Assembly: GCA_009801015.1 (NCBI GenBank) | Contig: VHZZ01014700.1 | Span: 15,522-36,962, forward strand | DNA: 21,441 nucleotides | Source: Silene noctiflora | Lineage: Eukaryota > Streptophyta > Magnoliopsida > Caryophyllales > Caryophyllaceae | Reading direction: 5' to 3' | Shown: piece by piece, positions 1 through 9,700 of the stretch | How positions within the stretch are numbered: the stretch's first letter is position 1 | Layout of the letters: each line of letters begins with the position of its first letter | Translations under genes and position numbers: made by a program | The notes under the pieces: model-generated | Database searches by the model: none | Told to the model about the DNA's origin: nothing | Seen by the model: the letters and a program-made list of their open reading frames with translations, nothing else

Positions 1-494
1 CTTCTATTATAAATCTAAGTAACAAAATCGGCCCCGGTTACTATTATTTTCTGCCTACGTCCCTGTGACTGTGTACATTTGACCTGGCTAGCTCCCTTCC
101 CCGTCATGTGCACAGGCTCGTGAAGCACATCCCGCCATTTGCAGGAGCCCTTCAAGTATTGGAGTTATGCTGTTGTTGCCGTTATTACTCCCTTCTTTCA
201 AGTCATTCCAATATGTTTCTTTAAATTAAACGAGGGTAATTTTGAGCAAATGTATGTAAATGAATTGGAGGGAGTATGCTTCTCTACCAGAATCTTCTGC
301 AGATTACTAATGTTTTACTCCTTAGAGTGGGATCTAAAGGTTGGAGAATTAATCTTAACCATATCTTCACAAATATAATTATTACAAAGATAATCTTAAT
401 AATGAATATTTTATCTGAAAGGGAATTCGTGCTTTCTGGATTCGTGCTTGAAGTTCAATATGATATTCACACTTTTTCTTCCTATGGTCACTAG
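1..494 (+). other. Intron of WDR11-like gene (3' part)
   Basis: This stretch lies directly upstream of a recognisable WDR11 exon and ends in a CTAG splice acceptor at 491-494. I looked for the preceding WDR11 exon in all forward frames and did not find it, so the intron probably begins outside the window. It contains a short Stowaway-like MITE at 188-274. The open frames in it have no recognisable protein content. Confidence 0.6.
188..274. mobile_element. Stowaway-like MITE, 87 bp
   Basis: The left end reads CTCCCTTCTTTCAAGTCATT. The reverse complement of the right end reads CTCCCTCCAATTCATTTAC, so the termini are inverted repeats of the CTCCCTCC type. The element is flanked on both sides by TA (186-187 and 275-276), the target duplication of Tc1/Mariner elements. 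The size is at the short end for Stowaway MITEs. It has no coding capacity and sits inside a WDR11 intron. Confidence 0.65.
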
Positions 495-1621
495 GGTGCT
501 GCAAAGGTGGGCAGACCATGTTCTTCACAGTGAGCATAACCTCTGGAGGTATGTTAAGTTCCTTGGGTGTAATTGTAATTTAGATAATGCCTGAACATCT
601 TTAACTTCATATACATTTAAGCACATTAGTTATTAAGAAAAAAATACATTAGTTATCACTTGACTTGTCTCCCGTGTGGCCCAATGGTTCAGTCAATGGA
701 TTGGCAAACTGTTAAAGCTGATATGAAATATCCGGATTGATTGATGTCTGATCAAAGACGCAAATGGGTAACCTGAATTGCGCCCAAAATTGAATTATAA
801 TTGAACCGAATTTGGTATACCAGAAATTAACCCAAACTTGAAGGAGTCTGAAACGATTCAACACTTGACTTATTTAGATAGTGTATGCGATAAATCATTG
901 ATTCATGATTGAATATATGAAACATTGAAATATGTTCAGTATTGTATTCGTTATGAAGTGTAATAGTATATATAAATGTGTCCCGATTCGTGCAAATTCA
1001 ACCTAACAATGGTCCAAATTGAATATCACCTTGATAATTTGATATGACATTGACTGGACTTGAACCTGTATTCAAATCGAAGTATAACCAATATGAGCCT
1101 TAAGTGAATCGAGCCAAAATAAAACTAACACTCACTCGAATGACAACCCAATTTAATGTGATATGAACCTGAACCAAGTGACCCAAATGTCATGTCTAGT
1201 GCCGAATAATCAAACCTAAGAGTCAACGGTTCAAACCTTGGTCACCTTTATTTTTGTTCCATGATCCATTAGTGATCTTTTCTGCCATGGTTGACACATG
1301 ACTGGTGCACATTGCAGAGCTCTGATATTGTATGTGGCCGCTGGAGCATTCCGAGAAGCTTTGACAGCGTTTCGGGAGGCACAACAGCCTGACACAGCTG
1401 CCATGTTTATTGTTGCCTGTCGGGAAATCCATGGAGATATCCTTGCTAATATGGGCCATATTGAACATAGGCCTGAATCATCATCATATAAAGACCAGCC
1501 GCTTGTCTTACCCGAGTTAAGCCCGGAAAATGAAGAAGTCATTGCTGCTGATGAGCTTTATGGACAGTACCAACGAAAGCTAGTACACCTGTGTATGGAT
1601 TCACAGCCCTTCTCTGACTGA
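495..1621 (+). CDS. WDR11: WDR11-like WD-repeat protein, C-terminal two exons (partial gene)
   Basis: Two exons are visible. The exon at 495-548 encodes VLQRWADHVLHSEHNLWR and ends at a GT donor (549). The exon at 1318-1621 follows a GCAG acceptor and encodes the C-terminus, including LYVAAGAFREALTAFREAQ and the final KLVHLCMDSQPFSD before TGA. The junction TGG AG|A GCT keeps the frame. From memory these segments match the conserved C-terminus of plant WDR11 (transducin family) proteins. The N-terminal WD repeats lie left of the window. In animals WDR11 works with FAM91A1 at the trans-Golgi network to capture AP-1 vesicles; the plant role is inferred from homology. This C-terminal part is helical rather than beta-propeller. 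The visible exons are intact, with no frameshift. Confidence 0.9.
549..1317 (+). other. WDR11 last intron, repeat-rich
   Basis: This GT-AG intron of 769 bp (GTATGT donor, TTGCAG acceptor) separates the last two WDR11 coding exons. The left part holds a tRNA-like motif (see 669-745). From about 770 to 1190 the sequence is full of degenerate runs such as AACCGAAT, AACCCAAA, GAACCTGA and GACCCAAA, like an old simple-sequence expansion or the body of a decayed retroelement. I see no gene in it. Confidence 0.6.
669..745 (+). repeat. Possible tRNA-derived SINE head (decayed)
   Basis: GTGTGGCCCAATGG matches the pol III box A consensus TGGCNNARTGG. About 58 bp downstream, GGATTGATTGA is a weak box B (7 of 11 positions of GGTTCGANTCC). 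The segment resembles a tRNA-Arg-like head, but it does not fold as a functional tRNA by eye and has mismatches in the acceptor and T arm. No poly-A tail or target duplication was identified. It could be chance. Confidence 0.3.
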
Positions 1622-2374
1622 ATTTGACTCATGTCAACATTTGGTTTATAGTGAGGAAAAAACGAGTCAAATGGGGCTTATTAACTGAAATTCAGGTTGG
1701 TAATAATTCTCCATATCAAGGACAAGCTCTGATCATTGCGGTGTTGAGCCAAAAAAGAAGACGGGTTATTCGTTATGAGTTGAATTTAAGTGCGTTGTTC
1801 AATAAATTTAATTCGGGCACTCCTTGGCTTTTGACAACCGAGAGATTATAAAGTGGCTTTCACCTTCAGTTCACCATCTCTTCACCTTTAGTTGAGCCGA
1901 GCATAGAGAGGTCTTTTGTTACTATTCGATTTTGTTGTAAATTGGATGTGCTCTCATGTTAGGAGTTACAAACATTTTTGAGCATGAAATAGAAGTGTAA
2001 AGAAATTTTTTGTTCGTTAAATTGTATGGAATTGTCATCCTCCAAATAAGGCCATAGTTCTTTCATTTGCCCAATTTACTCTTTCAACTAGTTTTATTAC
2101 CCGCGTGATGCACTTTCTTCTACTAAACAACTCTTATCTTATTTTTTGGATGATTTCTCTTTTATCTATAACATTTAAGATCATTTTCTTTAATCTCTTT
2201 TATATCTTTGTATGAACTTTATCTCGGTAATAAGTGATCATATCTTTGTTTCATAAAACGTGAAAATATAGTTTAGATTCACTCATAAAATATAAGAAGT
2301 GAAGACGTGTCATGTAATAGGTGAAGAAATGGTTAAATGAATTGATTGTTCTAGTGCAAGACACTTTTGTACCT
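1622..2374 (+). other. WDR11 3' UTR and flank
   Basis: AT-rich sequence follows the WDR11 stop codon. An AATAAA hexamer at 1801-1806 is a candidate polyadenylation signal, and T-rich stretches follow it around 1945-2020. The exact cleavage site cannot be seen. No other gene is visible. A 75-codon frame just after the stop has no recognisable features and is probably UTR. Confidence 0.45.
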
Positions 2375-2383
2375 TTAAAACAT

Positions 2384-2581
2384 GAAAGTGTCTTGCTTGT
2401 GACGAACACTATCCGTCACAAATTAAAGACGGATAGTGTTCCTCTCATAATAAGGCAAGTTGGAGAACAAGTGGGGGAGAAATGGAACATCCCATAGATA
2501 GTGTCACTTGCATATTGTAAGAGGGGTGTTATCCGTCTTCAGCTTGTGACGGATAGAGCCCGTCTTCAATGAGAATTTGTA
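2384..2581. mobile_element. MULE-type MITE, 198 bp, with 9-bp TSD
   Basis: The element is flanked by the perfect 9-bp direct repeat TTAAAACAT (2375-2383 and 2582-2590), the duplication size of Mutator-like elements. Its two ends are inverted copies of a sub-repetitive structure built from TATCCGTCACAA and GACGGATA. The left arm runs from about 2400 to 2450 and the right arm from about 2521 to 2570. The outermost 20 bp are less well paired. There is no coding capacity. From memory, elements with this GACGGATA/TATCCGTC pattern are common in Caryophyllales introns. It lies between two convergent genes. Confidence 0.75.
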
Positions 2582-2590
2582 TTAAAACAT

Positions 2591-3777
2591 ACGCCCTCCT
2601 ATCCGATCCAATCATTTGTTTACCTTTGCTTTTAACACAAAGATCAAGGAGAAGGGAGAGGATCATTCGAGGGGATAGTGTTATTGGATGACAAGTGAAC
2701 AATTTTGAAATTAGATGATAAAAAACCCATTAGAAGCATGCCTAATATAAAAAGGTAACAAGGTTGTGATTTTTAATGTAAGATAATAATTTGCAACGAT
2801 GAACGGTAAGAACGAGACCTTGGAGATCACACTGCTTACGAATGAACGAACAACAGAAAGGAACGAGATATTTGCGCAAACTAGATTGCTGGAAGTCTGG
2901 AACAATGAAAATTGATTCGCAAGACGTATTGCTTATCAAATGGGTTAATGCAATAACTAGGTTGGAACAAAAACTCTTCGATCGGATGATTACATAATAT
3001 GCATACGGCGGAAAAAGCACCAGTTTTTATGAATAATTCAATACCTAATAACAATGCAATTGACGAAAACCGGCTCTAATGCCTTGCTCCACACGCCTAA
3101 ATCGAACTAATATGTGGCATATTTGCCTTATTTGCTAAACTGAACAGAATTTGGAAAGAAAACAAATACTCCTAATAATTCTATTGCACTTGGCAAACAA
3201 ACTAATCCTATCGGTTTTAGGAAACCTTTATTTTTTACTCCTAATAATAATCGTAATAGTTCGCTGCATCCTTCAACTTCAATTCCTTTACATCATCTTC
3301 TTCATTTGGCATTGGCATTTTTGGATGAATTCCAATGAACGGAAGAGACTAGTAAATAGGGGACTGAAAGCTTTCCCAAAGAAGCGTTTAGCCTTCCAAG
3401 ACATCCAAAACATTATATTGCCTTCAACAAGATCCTCTATTTGGTATCACGGTAGCAAAACTTATGCGACATTATGAACATTTAAGCTCCACCTCACATT
3501 AACACAAGTTTTTCCGTTACTTTATGGAAGTCAAAAACTAAAATCCGGAATCAACACACAAACAGAAAGGGTCATCTTTCAGGTAGAAATGGCAACCCCA
3601 CGCTAGCCTGTGTCTTATAGCATAACAAGGCTAACTGTAATGGCATTTGACAAACGAATAGCACAACAGTTTACCAGTTTTTGAGAGAAACTTTGATATC
3701 AGGGAATTCACAAATATAATAATAGTAATTTGTTGAAGGCACACTAGTATGTAGTATGTACAATATTGTGACAGGAA
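2591..3777. other. Intergenic region between convergent genes
   Basis: This AT-rich sequence separates the WDR11 3' flank from the stop codon of the minus-strand RabGAP gene at 3778. Open frames of up to 108 codons occur, but they are hydrophobic low-information translations of T-rich DNA with no known motif. The right part must include the RabGAP 3' UTR. No clear polyadenylation signal could be singled out. Confidence 0.5.
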
Positions 3778-6700
3778 CTACAATACCTCATCCTCGAGTT
3801 GGGATGACAGCATACCATTTTCTACTGGTAAAGAGGGAGGCGTGCCTGGAGGAATGCGGGCTGCTCCGGTTTCTCCGGCACATATACACAAAGCTTCTGC
3901 ATCTCGGATGATAGCATCCAGGTCAATATGACCACTTAGTTCGTTTATGAACTTCAATAATGTGTCAAAATCCATTTGCTCCCCAATGATCTTGTTCCGC
4001 TGTCTCTTGAGGATTGCAACACATACATACAGGTGGAAATGCTCCGATAGATGATGGGACCACAAAACTTCCCACAATCGCATTGTTTCCTCATAGCGAA
4101 GTTCTCTGTATGGACAAAGTATCTCACATTTAATGAAGATTGGCATCCTTGAATATGATATAAAAGAAAATTAAGGGCAAAAATGGAAACTATAACTTAC
4201 CTTTTAAACTGTATAAGTATCCAGCGAAAACAAAAGAAAAAATTCAAGCAATCATTTTGCTTGAAATAGTTGTGCAATGGACTGTCAGAGAGTTCCACCA
4301 GCTGCCAGAACACAACATTGTAAGTAACCAAGAACAGAAACAAACAATAAATGACTATGTAAATCACTTCATAAGACACCCCCAGATGCAATAAACCTTT
4401 GATTAAAAGAGACATTGCACTCAAATAAACTACAAAAGAAATATTACATATTGATGATACTGAAATAATAGTATAGCAGTATAGAATCGTTGGTCTGAAA
4501 AATTACATATAAGCTCTCTCGGCAATATTTAGGGGAATCAAGATTCCAATAGATTTTCAGGCTCACAAATATTTGATAAAAACAAGCCTCCTGCCTTCTT
4601 GCTTACCACAGTACGAAGACCAGAAAATAAAATTGGCCATTGCTCCATCATATACACATTCTACTCTTTCATATACGCATTTTCCATATTTACCCTTTCA
4701 TTTTCAATACATCTTCCCTCCTCTCCCTTTGTTCCACAATTGATGTTTCACCAGCATCAATTCATGAGCACCATTAATTGTTTCTCAGTGAGCTTTTGAG
4801 ATTCATTGACAATAAATTCATCATTCAACACAGGAAAAGTTAAAACTTCTAAAAGGGGTGTGGCATTACCCAAAATCCACCATTCAAAGGATTAAAATAT
4901 AACCATCAAAAGTACTTAATTGCACGAGAGAACATGTCAAATCAATGTGTTTCAATGATTGATGCAGTTTTGTTCAATATGAAAAGGAAAACAAGGAGCA
5001 TCGTATTTCAAATATGAGATCAACAATTTATGCATTATCATGAGCAAGATTATACCCTTAACAACTTGTACTCATAAGAGTACAAACTGTCTCATTAGAA
5101 TCTTGCATTAACTTTTTTATATGTAATTTGTTGGTAAAACGAAGTAACTACTTGTTGAATATGAGAATTAAGATCCATAATTGAAACATTTGGGAGGAAT
5201 TTGATTAGGTTGTAGGAGAAAGAGAAAAGAGAAAGTTCGGGTTATTTGGTTGAGGGAAGGGTAGTGTTTGAACCTTGTAAAAAAATGTATATGAAAGAGT
5301 AAAAGTTGTATATGAAAAGAGTAACAATAAAAAAAATTTCTTGACACGTGTGATAGTTGATATTGCCAAAATTGCATTCTCTAAGCTAAGAGCATGGCAC
5401 CGATTAATTTGCAAAGACTCAACTATAAGCTGAATAACACATCTATTCAATTTCCAGATGCCCTAAAGCGTCCACTTTGTCTCTCATCCACCTTTGTTTC
5501 AGACAGTACAACGACAAATGTTCATCACATCAAAATCCATATCGTAGCCAAAAATAAAGGATTGTTATCTTGTATGTTCTCATCTTAGATAGGAATCAAA
5601 TGTCATGGTAGAGTTTTATCCACAAACTCTGCTTCCAAGAATATGTCAATCTTACTCTTCTTAGGAAATGGAAGTTAACAAGTTGAACAAACAAGAAGGG
5701 AGAGCGTAAGATGAAAGTTTGCTCGTAACTATTTCAAGAATGATGCATTATTACTCATTAAAACGTAAAAATCATTTAATGTTTTACATCAAAGGCCAAA
5801 AAAATTCACCAGCCAATGATTCCACCTTTAGCATCGTCTCAGGGTTTTAATGTGAAGCAGACATAATTCTTAGCCTTTTATCTTTCCTAGGAGTATATGC
5901 ATTAAAGCTCTCACTTCCTTACATCACAGAAAAACATTGAATGTTCCTGTATGCTGGCAACAATAATCGACAGTGCAAAACAGTGTAAAGCCTGACGAAA
6001 GGACAACAAAATGAGACGAGGTGTGGAGAAAAGGGACCTTAGATAGTGCAAACAGTTGTGCATGCATGCCACTTTGATCACGATTGAAATTTGGTCCAAC
6101 ACATTCCATTAGTGCGGCAAAACACCAAAATGCTTCAGAATCATCTTCCATTACGAACAATAAAGGAGATAGATAATCACTCATACCCTGGGAGCATAAG
6201 AGACCATGTCAATGTATACAGAACTGAGACGAGATATTTCCCGTAAAATGAGAGTTACCTGACAGTAACCAAGGTCAAAGTTGTAGAATGAATACGTCAA
6301 CAGTATATCATATAAAAGATCAACATTTGGATTATCATCTCCGTCGTAGAACGAGAATGATCTATCTGTCCTTACCTAACAAAATAATTAGAAGATATAA
6401 TCTTCAACATTTAAATCTCATACATAGAGCACTGCTCCTTTTTACTCTATCTCATCAACAGGTCAAAAATGACAGATGTTCTTACCACATCCTTCTCTAT
6501 TAGGCCTTTTCTCTCCCTAAACTTGGTAAATTTTTTGGCCTGCTCTGGAAATATACTCTGCAATGGGGATCCATGACAATGTCAGACTACAATGATAATA
6601 GATGAAGTCCTAGTAAGCCATTAGTTAAATGGTTACAAATGTTACAGCAAATAGAATGCACGGACCCAATACTTCATGTCATAGATAAATTTGCAACTAT

Positions 6701-9700
6701 CAATACACTTCTATATTTCCAACTCTATCTAACGGCCCGTTCATATATGCCTTGTAGATACTCATTTCACAAGGGAAATGTTTACTGGAGTTACTGACAT
6801 TTGAGTGGAAGACAAAACAAGTTATCACATAAAAACTATTACTAGATCAAACATGTGAATATTCGTTGATTTTAACACAAAAAGTAATATGTAATAACTC
6901 ACTCTCAAGTCTCAGCTACAAATACAGTAAACAGTTGAAGGCATAAGGCCTCTACCGCATAAGTGGTGACTCAAGTTATTTAATAGAGTATACAGTAATA
7001 TTTATTAATGGTCATTTGATTGATCGTGAAATTGAAATTTCATAGGAAGATCCAATTCAAGACACTTAAGTTCCTAATGAAAATCACATGAATTTCATAA
7101 AAGTGCTTGGTTGCCATGTCGGAATTTAATTAGGGTTTTTATTTGTCAAAAATTATCTTATATTAGAGATATTTGTAAAAAGACTACTTTACATTTTTAT
7201 TTTTGTTCCCGACTACCTTTATTTTCTATTTTTTTGGTCGATAACTGCCTATGCTAAGAGTCTAGCTGAACGTGATCAATTTTCGGCATTAACCTATCTC
7301 ACATGGACTCTTTTCTGGTTTTAATCTTGCCTAGGCCGATTTCGGGAAGTCAAGATGTACTTGCACTTCGACTTTAATAGATTTTTGTCGTTATTATTGA
7401 AATATGTACAACATAACTTTTGCTTGTCTGAAATTAAATTGCAGTTGGTCACTATTGGTTGATGGTAATAGAGTCATGTGAGATTAATGTCGGCAAATTG
7501 ACCAAATCTCGCCGGATTTTTAGCGTACGCAGGTATTGACTAAAAAGAGAAAACAAAGGTAGTCTAGAACATAAAAATAAATAAAATAAAAATATACGTA
7601 GTCTTTATACAAATCCCCCTAAATATAAGGTATTTTTTTTAACAAAAAGCCCATTTAATTACACCCAAATTGTCAAATACCTTAGGGTGGAATAAGAGTA
7701 CGGGGTTAGGTAAGCTAATTCCTCCCTTACGTAGGAATTGACAGATCATGAAAAGTCGATTACTACATGTTGCCAAAAAACGACAATGAAACAACTACCA
7801 AATTTGCAATTCATGTGATTTTCTAATTCCAACATTTTATGAGGGTCAACGAAATAACCACTTAATCTACAAAAATAAGAAGGAAATCACTACCGATTTT
7901 CCAATCAATAGTTCAATACCAAGACATTCATTGGATCAAACGTGCTGCCCCTGACGCAATGGCGGAATTTCGTAAAAGAAAACAAAAACAGAGAGAAGTT
8001 TGAAGCATGTTACATCCAAACCCCATTAATCCAGAAAAAAACATTGTACAAATAGTTAGTGTTAATGTGCTATGAGCCTATGAGGGCCCATGATCAATGA
8101 CATTTCTAGGAAAATGTCAATTATACACATTTAACTTCTTATCAAGAAGCATCAGCTGTAAAAAAAATTTATAAAACATAGTCCTAAATATTAAGCAGAA
8201 TAAAGTACCCGTCCAGGCAAGATCCTGTGGCTAGTAAAGGGTGTAAGAACTTGTAGCTCAGACTCTACTGACAAAAAACAGTTGAAAATATTTGATTATA
8301 AAAAATACTTCCCCCAAACAGAGAAAACATCTCTCAACATACACGAAAAGAGCTACACATACAACATAGTAAGGTTCGCCACTGTTTTAAAGCCCTTGGT
8401 CCATCTCTAAACTGGTCTTTTTATTTCTCATTATTTGCCTCTATGAAAATTACCTAAGCTACACTTCTTAACATGCAAATTTCCAATTCATGGCGAGGAA
8501 TCTTCCAATAGTACCATTAGGGTAACAAAATGTTTCATTATTGCTATCTCAGTGTTGTATAAATACCAAAGAAACAATAAAGAAAACAACATTCCTACTA
8601 TCACACAACCTGCCACTGGAGCTTTATAATTTCGTAGTCTTGTTTTCTCACGGATCGAAGGTATTCCCGTTCAGCATATGTTGAATTGTAGTCATAGTAT
8701 CCCAATAAGAATGGCCAAACCTGTCACCAAATTTTAGAACACGGCAAACTTAAGAGTAAAGAGCAGTGAAAGTTAGGTAGTCAAAGCATACAATACCTCA
8801 TCCCGTAATTCATGGACAATACCACCATAAAATATTCTCTTTCTTAAAGCTTTTATATCAACAACTCGCCCCTCAGAATCCAGAAAGGAGATCCACTACA
8901 CGCAAAAACAGAAGTTATAATTTACATAATGAAATCTGCCAATATAATTAAAAATATACGATGTGAAAATTAAGAGTATGAAAATGTTGTTGCCTGACTT
9001 GACTCATCACAGAGTTATGACGACAGGCCTACTTTGAATAGAGGAAATCAGAAAGGAAGGTAGGAGTGCAATTTCCGTTGTGTCGTCAGTAAGTAAGATT
9101 CAAGAGAAATGGAGGAATTGATTTTCGTCCCTCAAAGAAAATTAAAAATTATTTCTAACATGGGATAGATTTAGAAGGAAGATAGAGAGTTCCATTCCCC
9201 TCCCCTTACCTCCTGTTTACCCCCTGCCGCTTTCCTCTACTAGTATCCAAACTAAAACTGAATAGGGAGAGGAAACATCAAAGACTGTCTCTAACCTCTT
9301 CATTTGTCAAAGGAGACTGGCGTGGTTTTCCCCAAACAAGAGCCATTTTATCAAGCTGTCAAGTCAAAATTAAAAACATCAGTGTCTCTGCTGAATAGGG
9401 GGGAAAAGGAAGCAAATCCACCTGCAGTCTGCACAGTACCAGAATAAAATAAAAATTTTAAAAATTTTAAAAAACAAAAAAGAACAGCTATGGCAATTGA
9501 AGACTTGAAGAGTAAGGCAACTTTTGAGTCTTTGGGATTCGAATGAAGACCAATCACAATGACACGAGCATTCTTCAATGTTAATGATGTATCTGTTTAA
9601 CCCTACCATGACTTACATAAAGCTTGGGAGCATCTAGCTCCAGATAGCTTACTGGGGCATTCCTTATGTATTCTAGGTTATACCCTGAGTCACAAACTGA

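Larger units (their letters stand above)
3778..9355 (-). other. Exons 8-15: TBC catalytic domain and C-terminus of the RabGAP
   Basis: Exon 8 carries MALVWGKPRQSPL. Exons 9-10 carry LRKRIFYGGIVHELRDE and VWPFLLGYYDYNSTYAERE (TBC motif A). The catalytic arginine-finger motif IEKDVVR spans the exon 11/12 junction, with the Arg at residue 430. The glutamine finger is YCQ, Gln 467, the last codon of exon 12, followed by GMSDYLSPLL. Exon 13 has FWCFAALMECVGPNFNRDQ, exon 14 has CFRWILIQFKR, and exon 15 has LWEVLWSHHLSEHFHLYVC. Both dual-finger residues needed for GTP hydrolysis in TBC proteins are present, so catalytic activity is expected. The last exon is open to a TAG at 3778-3780. Confidence 0.9.

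Noticed and set aside
109-160. Possible upstream WDR11 exon (frame reading LVKHIPPFAGALQVLE)
   Set aside because: It does not match the WDR11 segment expected before VLQRWADHV, and no convincing acceptor/donor pair fits in the right phase.
669-745. Functional tRNA gene
   Set aside because: Only box A is good; the arms do not pair into a cloverleaf by eye and box B is degenerate.
1223-1542. Minus-strand frames opposite the WDR11 last exon
   Set aside because: They are antisense shadows of a well-recognised coding exon.
5911-6184. Frame with MSDYLSPLLF taken as a separate gene
   Set aside because: It is RabGAP exon 13 (6038-6187) read through its donor into intron.
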